A stretch of 64,000 bases of DNA from Synechococcus sp. WH 8016 (GCF_000230675.1 NZ_AGIK01000004.1:62001-126000); one strand, 5' to 3'; counted from the stretch's first letter, positions 23,694 through 37,128 are shown. The notes: a model not told the origin generated them from the sequence alone. Made by a program: numbers and translations.

Positions 23694-25598
23694 TCAGGTG
23701 GCTGCCACCGCGTCGATGATCGTGTGATTCATCACCACGCGTCCCACTGTCGTGAGGATGTAACGGCTGATCAGGGCACCGTCTTCGTCAAAACGATCAC
23801 GGCGATAGGTCCATTGTTCAAAGCGAGTGCCGTCACTCAGGGTCTCGCTGGTGATGGGCTCTTCACGCTCGTCTTCATCTTCAACCTCGCCGTTGAAGCG
23901 AACCCAAACCCAGTCGTGCAAGGTAATTCGATTGTCTTCAAAGGCATGAATCACGTCTTCAAGACAGGAGTAGGTGCGGGAGCGATCACCAAACTCAATG
24001 GGATGCATGTCGGGCTGCAGAGCCGTTAGGTAATAAGAGCCCAGCACCATGTCTTGGGAAGGCGTGATGATCGGATCGCCAGTTGCTGGAGAGAGGATGT
24101 TGTTGCTCGCCAGCATCAACATGCGCGCTTCCGTTTGTGCTTCGATCGCGAGCGGCACGTGGACGGCCATCTGGTCACCGTCGAAGTCGGCGTTGAACGC
24201 TGGACAAACAAGGGGGTGAAGCTGGATCGCTCTCCCGTCCACCAACTTGGGTTCAAAGGCCTGAATCCCAAGTCGGTGCAGGGTGGGAGCGCGGTTCAGC
24301 ATGATTGGGTGACCATCAATCACCTCCTGAAGCACCTGCATCACTTCATCGTCAGCTCGCTGAATCAGCTTCTTCGCTGCCTTGATGTTGTTAACGATGT
24401 TTTGACGAATTAGGCGGTGAATCACAAACGGCTGGAAGAGCTCGATTGCCATTTCCTTAGGCAATCCACACTGATGCATCTTCAGCTTGGGTCCCACCAC
24501 GATCACAGAACGACCGGAGTAATCAACACGCTTACCAAGCAAGTTTTGGCGGAAACGACCTTGCTTACCTTCAATGATGTCGCTCAATGACTTGAGCGGA
24601 CGATTGTTAGCTCCAACAACAGTGCGACCGCGTCGTCCATTGTCGATGAGGGCATCAACCGCTTCTTGGAGCATCCGCTTTTCATTGCGAACAATGATTT
24701 CCGGAGCAAGAATTTCCTGAAGACGGGCGAGACGGTTATTGCGATTAATAACCCGCCTGTAGAGATCGTTGAGGTCAGAGGTCGCAAAACGTCCACCATC
24801 CAACTGCACCATTGGGCGCAGATCTGGAGGAATGACGGGGATCGCATCCAACACCATCCAATCAGGACGAGCATCGGTCGCAATGAAGTTGTCAATCACC
24901 CGAAGGCGCTTAATCAGCTTGGCGCGTTTTTGCCCCTTACTGCCAGCAATCTCTTCGCGTAGTTGTTCAGCAACAGCATTGAGTTCGAGATCTTCCAGCA
25001 GCTGCTTCAGCGCCTCAGCACCAATTCCAACAACAGGTTCGTTCTCAATTTCTGAATCTTCTGCATAGATCTCGTCTTCAATTTCCAGCCACTCATCTTC
25101 CGTGAGCAACTGCTTGTACTTCAGATCTTTGTGATCACCCGCATCGAGCACCACATAGCAGTTGAAGTAAACAATCTGCTCCACATCCCTAAGAGGCATG
25201 TCCAAAAGGATGGCCACATAACTGGGGATCCCTTTGAGATACCAAACATGGGAAACCGGGGCTGCCAACTTAATGAAGCCCATGCGGTGACGTCGCACCC
25301 GGCTCTCCGTGACCTCAACGCCACAGCGCTCACAAACGATGCCGCGGTGACGGACACGTTTGTACTTACCGCAATGACATTCCCAATCCTTGGAGGGACC
25401 AAAGATCTTTTCGCAGAACAAGCCATCCATCTCCGGCTTGAGCGTGCGGTAGTTGATGGTTTCAGGCTTGGTCACTTCTCCAACCACCTGTCCATTCGGC
25501 AAGGTGCGCTGGCCCCACTCCATGACCCGATCGGGTGATGCGAGTGTGATTTTGACGTAGTCGAAGTGGTTCTCTGTACGCAGATTGCTGTTGGTCAT
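23694..25598 (-). CDS. rpoC1: DNA-directed RNA polymerase subunit gamma (RpoC1)
   Basis: The 634-residue protein is the N-terminal part of beta'. It carries the zinc-ribbon cysteines ([25 protein letters not shown]), the [14 protein letters not shown] segment, and the catalytic magnesium loop [12 protein letters not shown]. The length is normal for cyanobacteria. ATG at 25598 gives [20 protein letters not shown]. It lies between rpoB (47-nt gap) and rpoC2 in the conserved order. Confidence 0.98.
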   Translation of the reverse strand: MTNSNLRTENHFDYVKITLASPDRVMEWGQRTLPNGQVVGEVTKPETINYRTLKPEMDGLFCEKIFGPSKDWECHCGKYKRVRHRGIVCERCGVEVTESRVRRHRMGFIKLAAPVSHVWYLKGIPSYVAILLDMPLRDVEQIVYFNCYVVLDAGDHKDLKYKQLLTEDEWLEIEDEIYAEDSEIENEPVVGIGAEALKQLLEDLELNAVAEQLREEIAGSKGQKRAKLIKRLRVIDNFIATDARPDWMVLDAIPVIPPDLRPMVQLDGGRFATSDLNDLYRRVINRNNRLARLQEILAPEIIVRNEKRMLQEAVDALIDNGRRGRTVVGANNRPLKSLSDIIEGKQGRFRQNLLGKRVDYSGRSVIVVGPKLKMHQCGLPKEMAIELFQPFVIHRLIRQNIVNNIKAAKKLIQRADDEVMQVLQEVIDGHPIMLNRAPTLHRLGIQAFEPKLVDGRAIQLHPLVCPAFNADFDGDQMAVHVPLAIEAQTEARMLMLASNNILSPATGDPIITPSQDMVLGSYYLTALQPDMHPIEFGDRSRTYSCLEDVIHAFEDNRITLHDWVWVRFNGEVEDEDEREEPITSETLSDGTRFEQWTYRRDRFDEDGALISRYILTTVGRVVMNHTIIDAVAAT

Positions 25599-25645
25599 TG
25601 GCGTTTAAGAAAGAAGGCGGTTGTGTCGATTCGTTCGTTGATCCG

Positions 25646-28600
25646 TCAGTCCTCGTCGTAATCCGCGACGCCTAGGGATTCGTACGTAGGCCTGCTTGGG
25701 GTGCTGCGGCGTGGATTCACGTCTTGCATCAGGTCCACTTCCTTGCCCTCATCGGTGAATACAGCGATATCAAGACCGAGAGACTGAAGTTCGCGCATCA
25801 AGACCTTGAAGGACTCGGGTGTACCAGGCCGTGGAATCGGCTTGCCTTTCACGATCGCGTTGAGAGCTTCATTACGGCCCTGCATGTCGTCCGACTTGAC
25901 CGTGAGAAGTTCCTGCAAGGTGTAGGCGGCGCCGTAGGCCTCAAGGGCCCAAACCTCCATCTCACCCAAACGCTGACCACCTTGCTGGGCCTTACCACCC
26001 AATGGCTGCTGAGTCACCAAGGAATAAGGGCCGGTGGAGCGAGCATGGATCTTGTCGTCGACAAGGTGGACCAACTTCAGGAAGTGGGAATAGCCAACAG
26101 CCACAGGTTGGTCGAAAGGTTCGCCTGTCCGTCCATCTCTCAGCAGGAGTTTTCCTGGATCTTCAGGGTTGTAGATCCAATCTTTTCCTGGCTGACTCGC
26201 CGCTTCCTTGAGATAGGCCTGAACCGTCTGTTGAGACTTTTCAGCGCCATACATTTCGTCAAAGGGAACGATTTTGACGCGGCAATCGAGGTTGTGAGCA
26301 GCCCAACCCATCAGCAGCTCAAACACCTGGCCCACGTTCATGCGACTCGGCACGCCCAAGGGATTCAGAACAATGTCCACTGGTGTGCCATCGGGCAAGT
26401 AAGGCATATCTTCGCGGGGAAGAATGCGGCTAATAATTCCCTTATTTCCATGGCGGCCAGCCATTTTGTCGCCGACCTGAATTTTGCGACGTTGGGCCAC
26501 ATACACCCTCACCACCATGTTGGCGCCAGGGGGCAATTCATCACCCTGTTCACGGGTATAGATCCTTACGTCAACCACGCGGCCGCGCTCGGTGCTGGGG
26601 ACGCGGAGGGAGTTATCGCGAACGTCACGGGCTTTCTCACCAAAAATCGCGCGAAGCAATTTCTCTTCCGGGGGTTGGTCGGATTCACCTTTCGGCGTCA
26701 CTTTGCCAACAAGAATGTCTCCACTCTCTACAAAGGCTCCGATACGAATAATCCCCATCTCGTCGAGGTTGCCGAGACTTTCTTCGGCAACATTAGGAAT
26801 TTCCCGGGTAATCTCTTCCGGCCCTAATTTGGTTTGGCGAGCCTCAATCTCATACTTCTCAATGTGAACAGAAGTATAAAGATCATCATTCACCAAACGC
26901 TCACTCACAAGGATTGCATCCTCGTAGTTGTATCCCTCCCAGGGCATGTAAGCGATCAGGACATTCTGGCCAAGAGCAATCTCTCCGCCTTCACAGGCTG
27001 AACCATCGGCAAGGACTTGGCCGATGATGACCGGATCACCCTGTCGGACGATCGGACGCTGGTTCAAGCAGGTGTCTTGATTGGAGCGCTGATATTTCTG
27101 AAGGAAATGGGTGTGGTCGTAGCCCTCTTCATCTCGCACCACGATCGCCGTCGCATCCACAAAGGTGACAGAGCCGTTCACCCGTGAGATTGGGACCATG
27201 CCTGAGTCACGGGCCACCTGAGTTTCAAGGCCAGTGCCAACGAGTGGACGTTCTGGACGGAGCAAAGGCACCGCCTGACGTTGCATGTTGGAGCCCATCA
27301 AGGCACGGTTGGCGTCGTCGTGCTCCAAGAAAGGAATCAGTGATGTCGCCACCGAAATCACTTGGACAGGCGACAGCTGCACATAATCGACCTGCTCAGG
27401 TGGAACTTTCTCGAAGTCCTGCCGGTAGCGAACGGGAATGAGCTCAGCCAAGATTTGGCCATCCGCATCAGTCGCAACGTCACCGGGAGCGAAGCGGCAC
27501 TCATCTTCAAGGTCCGCAGAGAGATAAATCGGGTCTCCGCTCTTTTGAACAACTCCGTTCTCGACTCTCCAGAACGGAGTCTCAATGAAGCCATATTCAT
27601 TCACTCGGGCATGGGTCGCCAGAGAGTTGATGAGTCCAGCGTTCGGGCCTTCTGGGGTCTCAATCGGGCAAAGACGACCGCAATGAGAAGGGTGAATGTC
27701 TCGTACAGCAAAGCCTGCGCGTTCACGAGTGAGACCACCTGGACCAAGCGCCGAAATCCTGCGCTTGTGCGTGAGCTCAGCCAAAGGATTTGTTTGATCC
27801 ATGAACTGGCTCAACTGGCTGGAACCAAAGAACTCTTTGATCGCTGCCACAAGAGGTTTGGGATTCACCAATTGAGCGGGAGTGAGCGAGTCGGTTTCCC
27901 CAACCGTCATCCGCTCCTTGATGATCCGCTCAAGACGATTCAAGCCAACGCGAACCTGGTTCTGAAGAAGCTCTCCAACAGAACGAACGCGACGATTACC
28001 CAGGTGATCGATGTCGTCAAGACTTGCGCCACCCACATCAAGCTCGAGATTGATGAGGTAATCGAGGGTCGACAGAACATCCTCATGCGTGAGGGTGCGA
28101 ACCGAGTCGGGAATCGTGAGCCTAAGCTTTTTGTTGATCTTGTAACGGCCGACGCGACCAAGGTCGTATCGCTTGGGGTCAAAGAAGCGGGTTTGCAACA
28201 GCTGCTGGCCACCACTCACAGAAGGTGGCTCACCTGGTCGCAGCTTTTTGTAGAGCTCAAGGAGCGCTTGATCCTCGGAACTAATGCCTTCGTCGTTGGC
28301 AGCCTCGATCGATTTCTTGTAGTACTCGGGGTGCCTGAGCTTGTCGACAACATCGTTGTCAGAAAGGCCCATCGCACGCATCAAGACGTGAGCATTGATT
28401 TTGCGTGTTTTATCAACGCGAACATGCAAGAGATCGTTTTTATCGGTCTCAAACTTCAACCAAGCCCCACGATTGGGGATCACGCTTGCGTTGTAAGTAC
28501 GACGGCCATTCTTATCCTGCTCATCCTTAAAATAAACGCCAGGACTACGAACAATCTGATTAACGATGACTCGCTCAGCACCATTAATGATGAACGTTCC

Positions 28601-28939
28601 ACGTTCAGTCATCAAGGGGAGTTCGCCAATAAAAACTTCTTGCTCCTTGATCTCACCGGTTTCCTTATTAACCAAACGGCAAGTCACATACATCTGAGAT
28701 GCAAAGGTCGCATCACGACGTTTTGCCTCTTCCACATCGTGGCGAGGACGCTTCAGGCGATACTCACTGCCTACAAAATGCAGTTCTAGCTTTCCGGTGT
28801 AATCCGTAATAGGCGAGAAACTCTCCAGTTCCTCGATCAGGCCCTTATCCAGAAACCACTTAAAACTTGCCCGCTGCACCTCCACCAGATCGGGCAGGTA
28901 GGTGACGGTCTTGGCGACTTGAATCGCGCTGCTGCTCAT
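25646..28939 (-). CDS. rpoB: DNA-directed RNA polymerase subunit beta
   Basis: The 1097-residue catalytic beta subunit is of cyanobacterial length. The rifampicin-region segment [60 protein letters not shown] and the C-terminal [19 protein letters not shown] are all present. ATG at 28939 gives [20 protein letters not shown]. It is the first rpo gene of the block and follows tatD after 274 nt, which leaves room for its own promoter. Confidence 0.98.
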   Translation of the reverse strand: MSSSAIQVAKTVTYLPDLVEVQRASFKWFLDKGLIEELESFSPITDYTGKLELHFVGSEYRLKRPRHDVEEAKRRDATFASQMYVTCRLVNKETGEIKEQEVFIGELPLMTERGTFIINGAERVIVNQIVRSPGVYFKDEQDKNGRRTYNASVIPNRGAWLKFETDKNDLLHVRVDKTRKINAHVLMRAMGLSDNDVVDKLRHPEYYKKSIEAANDEGISSEDQALLELYKKLRPGEPPSVSGGQQLLQTRFFDPKRYDLGRVGRYKINKKLRLTIPDSVRTLTHEDVLSTLDYLINLELDVGGASLDDIDHLGNRRVRSVGELLQNQVRVGLNRLERIIKERMTVGETDSLTPAQLVNPKPLVAAIKEFFGSSQLSQFMDQTNPLAELTHKRRISALGPGGLTRERAGFAVRDIHPSHCGRLCPIETPEGPNAGLINSLATHARVNEYGFIETPFWRVENGVVQKSGDPIYLSADLEDECRFAPGDVATDADGQILAELIPVRYRQDFEKVPPEQVDYVQLSPVQVISVATSLIPFLEHDDANRALMGSNMQRQAVPLLRPERPLVGTGLETQVARDSGMVPISRVNGSVTFVDATAIVVRDEEGYDHTHFLQKYQRSNQDTCLNQRPIVRQGDPVIIGQVLADGSACEGGEIALGQNVLIAYMPWEGYNYEDAILVSERLVNDDLYTSVHIEKYEIEARQTKLGPEEITREIPNVAEESLGNLDEMGIIRIGAFVESGDILVGKVTPKGESDQPPEEKLLRAIFGEKARDVRDNSLRVPSTERGRVVDVRIYTREQGDELPPGANMVVRVYVAQRRKIQVGDKMAGRHGNKGIISRILPREDMPYLPDGTPVDIVLNPLGVPSRMNVGQVFELLMGWAAHNLDCRVKIVPFDEMYGAEKSQQTVQAYLKEAASQPGKDWIYNPEDPGKLLLRDGRTGEPFDQPVAVGYSHFLKLVHLVDDKIHARSTGPYSLVTQQPLGGKAQQGGQRLGEMEVWALEAYGAAYTLQELLTVKSDDMQGRNEALNAIVKGKPIPRPGTPESFKVLMRELQSLGLDIAVFTDEGKEVDLMQDVNPRRSTPSRPTYESLGVADYDED

Positions 28940-29213
28940 GCGGAGACCTGCAGTTGAAAAGTGGGAACAAAGGCCTGAAGAATCGTCAAAGATTCAGAAA
29001 ACCAAAATCTCGTCGCTACAAGAACAGGCAGCCATCCCAATCGAGGAACGACTGCCGTACTCCGTGGCTTTAGAGGTTTTTGATCTGAACAGATGACGTC
29101 GTCAATGAACCGGAAGGAAATGGACGCTTCTGGGGCCGAAGACACAGGAACTGCACCTTGGCCAGGCCGATTAAATATCTTACACTTTCACGCTGACTCC
29201 AAAGGAGCCTTTG
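28940..29213 (-). promoter_or_regulatory. rpoB upstream region (274 nt, no gene seen)
   Basis: This is the longest gap in the rpsT-tatD-rpoB-rpoC1-rpoC2 block. Open frames on the plus strand across it have no recognisable protein character. An AT-rich stretch at about 29170-29185, read on the minus strand as GTAAGATATTTAAT, could hold a -10 element for rpoB, but no clear -35 box was found. It is listed as a probable promoter and leader region on position alone. Confidence 0.35.
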
Positions 29214-29999
29214 TCAGGGAAGCCCGAACAAGCTTCTGGCGTTGGCGGTGCTGGCATCAGCCACTTCAATCACAGTCTGCCCCCTTAGCTCGGCAACGCG
29301 TTCGGCAACTGATGCCACAAAAGCAGGTTCATTTCTCTTTCCGCGCCGAGGAACTGGGGCCAGGAACGGGCAATCGGTCTCCACAAGAAAGCGATCCTGC
29401 GGAACGTCTTTCGCGCAGAGATGCGTGTCGACGGCTTTCGGGAAGGTGACCGTTCCACTGAAACTGATGTAGAAGCCAAACTCAAGAAAAGCTGCCATTT
29501 CCGAGGGAGTCCCGCCCCAGCAATGCATCACGCCCCTGGGGCAATGGCCGCGGAGTTGTCTTTCACGCAGTTCAGCCAGCATCGGTTCAGCAGCATCCCG
29601 GCAGTGAACAATCACGGGCAAATCAAGCTCCACTGCGAGATCGAGCTGAGGCCTCAACACGGAGAGTTGCTGATCCAGATTCTTGTCTCGAAACAGATCT
29701 AGGCCAAGCTCCCCTATGGCCACAACACGAGAATCGTCTTTCGCAGCGGCGCGTAAGACGTCAACGGTATCGGCGGCCCAATGCTCCGTATCGAGAGGAT
29801 GCACGCCGACGGAGTAACGCATCTCAGGGAAGCGATCTGCCAAAGCACGAATCGCCGGAATCTCTGAAGGCTCCACGCAGGCATGCAACAGAGAAGTAAC
29901 CCCGGCCTCTCGCCATCGGGAAGCCACCTCATCCAAATCGTCCTCAAACGTGCGAAAGACGATGTGACAGTGGCTGTCGATCAGGGTTGGAGTGGACAT
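29214..29999 (-). CDS. tatD: TatD-family metal-dependent hydrolase/DNase
   Basis: A 261-residue TIM-barrel hydrolase. Metal ligands are visible in LIDSHCHIVF (HxH near residues 10-12), AIGELGLDLF (Glu), VIVHCRDAAEPML (His) and a later MHCWGG. The final Asp lies in FLVETDCPFLAP. TatD proteins are exonucleases or DNases acting in DNA repair or turnover. The gene lies between rpsT and rpoB, an order I associate with cyanobacteria. Confidence 0.93.
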   Translation of the reverse strand: MSTPTLIDSHCHIVFRTFEDDLDEVASRWREAGVTSLLHACVEPSEIPAIRALADRFPEMRYSVGVHPLDTEHWAADTVDVLRAAAKDDSRVVAIGELGLDLFRDKNLDQQLSVLRPQLDLAVELDLPVIVHCRDAAEPMLAELRERQLRGHCPRGVMHCWGGTPSEMAAFLEFGFYISFSGTVTFPKAVDTHLCAKDVPQDRFLVETDCPFLAPVPRRGKRNEPAFVASVAERVAELRGQTVIEVADASTANARSLFGLP

Positions 30000-30049
30000 C
30001 AGATCAGGACCCGAAACGCGCCTTCAGGCCCCATTGTGCCGGGATGGGA

Positions 30050-31780
<1,731 letters not shown>

Positions 31781-31786
31781 ATGGCC

Positions 31787-32503
31787 TTAACCCACTCGCT
31801 CCAGGCTGCGGACTCCGGCAACGCCATCACTGATTTCACCCACAAGCACTTCGTCAGCCAGGTTGACGAAGAGTCCGTTCTCCAAGACACCTGGAAGGTT
31901 GTTGATATCTCGCTCGAGAGCAATCGGATCAGAGATTCCAGCTTCAAAGCGAACATCCAGAACAAGATTGCCCTGGTCGGTCACCACAGGGCCCGCTTTA
32001 CGCGTTGCCATTCGGAGCTCTGCAACGCCTCCCATGGATTTCAGACGGGATTGAACTTGCACCCATGCGCCTGGAAGCACTTCAACAGGCAAGAGGAAGT
32101 CGAGATTTAAACGCTGCACAAGCTTTGTGGAATCAACCACGACGATGAACCGTTCGGCGCGGTCAGCGACCAGCTTCTCTTGCACATGGCAAGCTCCACC
32201 ACCTTTGATGAGTTGGAAAGCAGGATCCACTTCATCGGCACCATCGATCGCCAAATCGATGCGATCAATCGCGTTCAAAGCCCGCAAAGGAATCCCCAAC
32301 TCAGCAGCAAGAACCTCGCCTTGAAACGACGTGGTCACGCCGACAATGTCATGAAGCTCACCTGCTGCCAGTCGCGCCCCGAGGCCTTGAATCATCAAAG
32401 CGGCAGTGGAACCCGAGCCGAGGCCAACCACCATGCCGTCACGAATCTGTGCAACGGCCGCCTCCGCGACGGCCTGCTTCATTTGAGTTTGGAGATCCGA
32501 CAT
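31787..32503 (-). CDS. rpiA: ribose-5-phosphate isomerase A
   Basis: RpiA interconverts ribose-5-phosphate and ribulose-5-phosphate in the Calvin and pentose phosphate cycles. The 238-residue protein contains [17 protein letters not shown] (phosphate-binding), [12 protein letters not shown] and [16 protein letters not shown] with the catalytic residues, all diagnostic. Length is normal. It lies 37 nt downstream of the HtrA gene on the same strand. Confidence 0.96.
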   Translation of the reverse strand: MSDLQTQMKQAVAEAAVAQIRDGMVVGLGSGSTAALMIQGLGARLAAGELHDIVGVTTSFQGEVLAAELGIPLRALNAIDRIDLAIDGADEVDPAFQLIKGGGACHVQEKLVADRAERFIVVVDSTKLVQRLNLDFLLPVEVLPGAWVQVQSRLKSMGGVAELRMATRKAGPVVTDQGNLVLDVRFEAGISDPIALERDINNLPGVLENGLFVNLADEVLVGEISDGVAGVRSLERVG

Positions 32504-32540
32504 CGATCAGCTGCTGAGGGCGAGACGGTAGCAAGAGTTC

Positions 32541-33686
<1,146 letters not shown>

Positions 33687-33812
33687 TCATGAATACATAA
33701 GAATCGTCACGCTAGTGGCCCCGCTCACGTGAATGAAGCACGCGCATCAGGCAACTCACTTGAAGAAGAAGCACGGCATTAGTTTGATCAACCCTTGCTT
33801 CATTTCAGAGCC

Positions 33813-34085
33813 ATGACCGAGTCGTCAAACGTGCAACTCCGATGCGAGCTCTGTCAGATCGAGATCAATGAAACCGCCGATCAGGGAGACGAGGTCGTGT
33901 TCAGTCGTGGAGCCACCGGAAGCCGCAGCAAACTTTGGGCACGCGTGTGTCAGTACTTAAAAACAGACGAGCAAAAAGCAGCTTGTATCAACCAAGACGC
34001 AACCCAACGAGGCAGCGAGAAGCCTGGTGATCGCTACGAAGAAATCGCTCCTGTTGAAGTCGGAAGCACACAGGCTTCAAACTGA
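33813..34085 (+). CDS. small cysteine-containing hypothetical protein
   Basis: From ATG at 33813 a 90-residue soluble protein begins MTESSNVQLRCELCQIEINE. It has a CxxC pair, then further cysteines in WARVCQYLKTDEQKAACIN. Such spacing could bind zinc, but no named family is recognised. It lies 89 nt upstream of the GRRM cassette on the same strand. Whether it belongs to that cassette is unknown. Confidence 0.6.
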   Translation: MTESSNVQLRCELCQIEINETADQGDEVVFSRGATGSRSKLWARVCQYLKTDEQKAACINQDATQRGSEKPGDRYEEIAPVEVGSTQASN

Positions 34086-34174
34086 TCCCGATCGTGCATG
34101 ATCCAATCCTTGACTGGCACACTTCCCAAATTCGTGTCTATTACTACCGTCAGATACGTCATCAACTCTCGATC

Positions 34175-35092
34175 ATGCGCTTGTTTAAAGCGGCCGCTAC
34201 TGGCCTGATCGCGCTCACTTCGATTGGCCTTGTGGCCTGCCAAAAGTCAGCTCCCACCAGCGACAAAGGAGCTTCAAGTCAGGCAGGCAATGTATTCGAG
34301 ACAGGAAAGCTCAGGGCGGTCGTCCTTGACAATGTGCTCCCCATGGTTGACGAGAAAGATGGGAAATATGAAGGCCTTTCTTTCGTCGTGCTCAACGCCA
34401 TCCGCGATCAGCTGAAATCAGCGTCGGAGAACAAGTCCGATGACATCGTGATCGAGCCTGTTTCCATCAAGTCTGCACAGGATGGACTGAACAAAATTCG
34501 TTCCGGAGAAGCCGATATTGCATGTGGCGTTGCCTTCACATGGGAACGACAAAGAACGCTTACTTACAGCTTGCCTTTCGCAACAAGTGGCGTTCGTGTC
34601 TTAGCCCCTAAAGGCAATGACGGAACACCGGAAAGCCTCAAGGGCAAAACGATTGGTGTCGTGAAAGACACGGCAGCAGCAGCCGTGCTGGCTAAATCCG
34701 TTGATGATGCCCAATTCCAATTCTTCTCAACCCCCACAGAGGCCCTTGCAGGTCTTAAGGACGGAACCGTTGAATTCCTGGGTGGCGACAGCCTCTGGCT
34801 AAAAGCAAGCCGTCAAGCCACAGCTCCGGATGCTGATCTTGTCCCCACATTCCCTTACGCAAGATCCAGCGTGGGCTGTGTTGTCGCGAACACCACTCCT
34901 CACCTTCTGAATTACAGCAACTTGGCCATCGGTCGCATGCTGACCGCTTATGTGGACGACAACAAAGACGTACGCACAGCCGTCAATCAGTGGATTGGTC
35001 CTGATAGTCAGGTTGGACTGAGCGAAAACATGATCGGCGATTTCTTCACCATCGTGCTCGCAACGACAGCTGAATTGTCCAAAGGCTCCTGA
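34175..35092 (+). CDS. grrP: periplasmic solute-binding lipoprotein of the GRRM system (GrrP-like)
   Basis: The 305-residue protein has a lipoprotein signal ending GLVAC (Cys22), then a family 3 extracellular solute-binding fold: GKLRAVVLDNVLPMV, GLNKIRSGEADIACGVAFTW, ERQRTLTYSLPFATSGVRVL and LKGKTIGVVKDTAAAAVL. No permease or ATPase gene lies beside it. Orphan binding proteins of this kind are a known companion of the Gly-rich-repeat/radical SAM (GRRM) system, which matches the two genes that follow. The ligand is unknown. ATG at 34175 starts the signal; an upstream in-frame ATG does not. Confidence 0.85.
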   Translation: MRLFKAAATGLIALTSIGLVACQKSAPTSDKGASSQAGNVFETGKLRAVVLDNVLPMVDEKDGKYEGLSFVVLNAIRDQLKSASENKSDDIVIEPVSIKSAQDGLNKIRSGEADIACGVAFTWERQRTLTYSLPFATSGVRVLAPKGNDGTPESLKGKTIGVVKDTAAAAVLAKSVDDAQFQFFSTPTEALAGLKDGTVEFLGGDSLWLKASRQATAPDADLVPTFPYARSSVGCVVANTTPHLLNYSNLAIGRMLTAYVDDNKDVRTAVNQWIGPDSQVGLSENMIGDFFTIVLATTAELSKGS

Positions 35093-35130
35093 GCCCTAGT
35101 CCCTAACTCCACTCACATTTCACGTCACCC

Positions 35131-35445
35131 ATGAACAAAACAACCCTGCTGAGCATCGCTGCAATCCTCGCCTCAAGCTCAGTGCTCACTGACGCCTCTC
35201 ACTCCGCTGTTCTTAGTGAGCCCGATCTCGGGAATGCTCTTGAACAGCGCATTGAAAAACTCTCCAATAACGCCTGGGCACGCTTGGAGACCAGTGATCA
35301 CAACACTGGCCAGTCCATTGCTCGCGCTTGGGGCAACGGCAACGGCCGTGCTTTCGCCAACGGTGGTGGTGCTCGTCGAGGTTTCGCTAATGGCGGCGGC
35401 GGCGGCTTTGCCAATGCCTATCGCGCAGGTTTCGCCAATTGGTGA
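35131..35445 (+). CDS. grrA: Gly-rich ribosomal peptide precursor (GrrA-like)
   Basis: The 104-residue protein has an export-type N-terminus (MNKTTLLSIAAILASSSVLT), a helical linker with LEQRIEKLSNNAWARL, and a C-terminal core of Gly, Ala, Arg, Asn and aromatic residues. The core carries the aromatic-X-Asn units WGN (67-69) and FAN at 75-77, 85-87, 93-95 and 101-103, and ends FANW. Such units are the known targets of cyclophane-forming radical SAM enzymes (aromatic ring carbon joined to the beta carbon of the third residue). The next gene overlaps by 4 nt. Cross-links are inferred, not seen. Confidence 0.88.
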   Translation: MNKTTLLSIAAILASSSVLTDASHSAVLSEPDLGNALEQRIEKLSNNAWARLETSDHNTGQSIARAWGNGNGRAFANGGGARRGFANGGGGGFANAYRAGFANW

Positions 35446-36590
35446 ACCACGCTGATTACGGACCCATTGGCCTCTTGGTGATTCAGGCCACATCACTCTG
35501 CAATCTCGATTGCAGTTACTGCTACTTGCCTGATCGCCAAAAACGCCGGATCTTTGATCTCAATCAATTACCTGTGTTGCTGAACAGGGTGTATGAGAGT
35601 CCCTTTTGGGGCCCTCATCTTTCAATCCTTTGGCACGCAGGCGAGCCCCTGACGTTGCCCTGCAGCTTTTATGACGATGCCACTGCCATCGTGCGTGAGC
35701 AAACGGCTGAGCTGCAGGAGCAAGGGGTTCAGATTGAGCAGCACGTGCAAACGAATGCCACGCTGATCAACGACGCCTGGTGTGAATGCTTTAAACGCAA
35801 TCGCATTGTTGTTGGGGTGAGTGTTGATGGACCGGAAGAGATCCACGACTCCCATCGCCGATTCCGGAATGGGAAGGGCTCTCATGCTCTAACCATGCGT
35901 GGCATTCGCAAGCTTCAAGAACAAGAAATTCCGATCCATGCGATTGCCGTACTCACCAGTGCTGCCATGGAAGATCCAGAGAGGATGTACTCCTTTTTTC
36001 GGGACAATGGGATTCATGATCTCGGCTTCAATGTTGAAGAGCAGGAAGGCGTCAACGCCAGCTCTTCCATGCAAGGAATCAGCCGAGAAAAGCAATATCA
36101 CCACTTTTTAAAATGCTTCTGGGAGTGCAATCAAAGGGACGGTTTTCCGATTCGGCTTCGTGAATTCGATCAAATCACCGAGATGATGATCAGTGGTCAA
36201 AGACTGCTTCAAAACGAAATGAATCGCCCATACTCGATTTTGAGTGTGGATTCAGCCGGCAATTTTTCCACGTTTGACCCTGAACTTTTATCCGTTGAAA
36301 CCCAAAAGTATGGGTTGTTCAACTTAGGCAATATTCGCGATCAATCTCTTATTGCAGCCACTGAAAGCGAAACATTTCAGCAATTGCTTCAAGACATGAC
36401 CGCGGGCACAGCGCTTTGCCGCGATCAATGCGATTACTACGGCTTTTGCGGAGGCGGAACTGGAAGCAACAAGTATTGGGAGCATGGAACCTTGGCCTCA
36501 AGTGAAACCTGCGCCTGCCGCTTTTCAACCCAAATCCCAGTGAAGGTCCTTCTCGAACAAATTGAAGATCAGGGTGTAAAAGCACCCTAA
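35442..36590 (+). CDS. grrM: radical SAM/SPASM peptide maturase (GrrM-like)
   Basis: The 382-residue enzyme has the radical SAM cluster motif CNLDCSYCYL (Cys20, Cys24, Cys27) right after the N-terminus. A SAM-binding barrel follows (HAGEPLTLP, VQTNATLIN, VGVSVDGPEEIHD). The C-terminal SPASM-type cysteines are in LCRDQCDYYGFCGGG and ETCACRF (about residues 326-359). It is expected to cross-link the GrrA core. The start is GTG at 35442, overlapping the precursor stop (GTGA); a TTG one codon earlier is possible. Strong family call; product structure unknown. Confidence 0.92.
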   Translation: MNHADYGPIGLLVIQATSLCNLDCSYCYLPDRQKRRIFDLNQLPVLLNRVYESPFWGPHLSILWHAGEPLTLPCSFYDDATAIVREQTAELQEQGVQIEQHVQTNATLINDAWCECFKRNRIVVGVSVDGPEEIHDSHRRFRNGKGSHALTMRGIRKLQEQEIPIHAIAVLTSAAMEDPERMYSFFRDNGIHDLGFNVEEQEGVNASSSMQGISREKQYHHFLKCFWECNQRDGFPIRLREFDQITEMMISGQRLLQNEMNRPYSILSVDSAGNFSTFDPELLSVETQKYGLFNLGNIRDQSLIAATESETFQQLLQDMTAGTALCRDQCDYYGFCGGGTGSNKYWEHGTLASSETCACRFSTQIPVKVLLEQIEDQGVKAP

Positions 36591-36606
36591 TTATCCAACA
36601 GCCAAT

Positions 36607-37128
36607 ATGTTTTCTCTGGCACGCAAAAGCCGTCGATCCACATCAGCCATCGGCGTGATCGCGGCTTGCTCAACGCTCATTTTTGCTCACGCACCAACTG
36701 CTCAAGCAGGTTGCACGTTCCTCATGCCAATCGGTGGGAATGGCGACGGCCCCAAGCCCTACATCGTCAAAAAGAAAGTTGAGCGTCCGAAGGGCCTCAT
36801 CGGGAAAGCGGTGGGTCGGACTAACTGGAACACCGATTTTGTGGTGAATCAACCTTTTGCCTCTTACAAACTCTTCTTCACAGCAGATTCAACGGATAGC
36901 AACCCTGGCTCTTACCCAATCGAAGCCTTCCTGAAATTTTCAGACGGCAGCAATTTAAAAGTTGTCAACGAATTCATGAAGCCACCAACGGGCACGGGAG
37001 CCCAGTTCGGGCCATTTCAGTCTCCTTCCGGGAAGGCCGTGAGCCAAGTGAATTTCAGAATTGGCGCCAACAACGATCCTGGGGCGACCGGATTCAGTTA
37101 TCGCATCTCCGTACAGGGCTGCGACTGA
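36607..37128 (+). CDS. secreted protein of unknown function next to the GRRM cassette
   Basis: A 173-residue protein with a signal peptide (RKSRRSTSAIGVIAACSTLI, likely cut after AQA near residue 34). A mature beta-rich domain has NWNTDFVVNQPFASYKLFFT and SNPGSYPIEAFLKFSDGSNL. There are two cysteines in the mature part, one at its start (GCTFLM) and one at the end (VQGCD), which could form a disulfide. It starts 16 nt after grrM on the same strand, so cotranscription is likely. I do not recognise the family. Confidence 0.7.
   Translation: MFSLARKSRRSTSAIGVIAACSTLIFAHAPTAQAGCTFLMPIGGNGDGPKPYIVKKKVERPKGLIGKAVGRTNWNTDFVVNQPFASYKLFFTADSTDSNPGSYPIEAFLKFSDGSNLKVVNEFMKPPTGTGAQFGPFQSPSGKAVSQVNFRIGANNDPGATGFSYRISVQGCD

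Noticed and set aside
29093..29449. 118-codon plus-strand frame upstream of rpoB
   Set aside because: Its second half is antisense to tatD and the first half shows no protein character.
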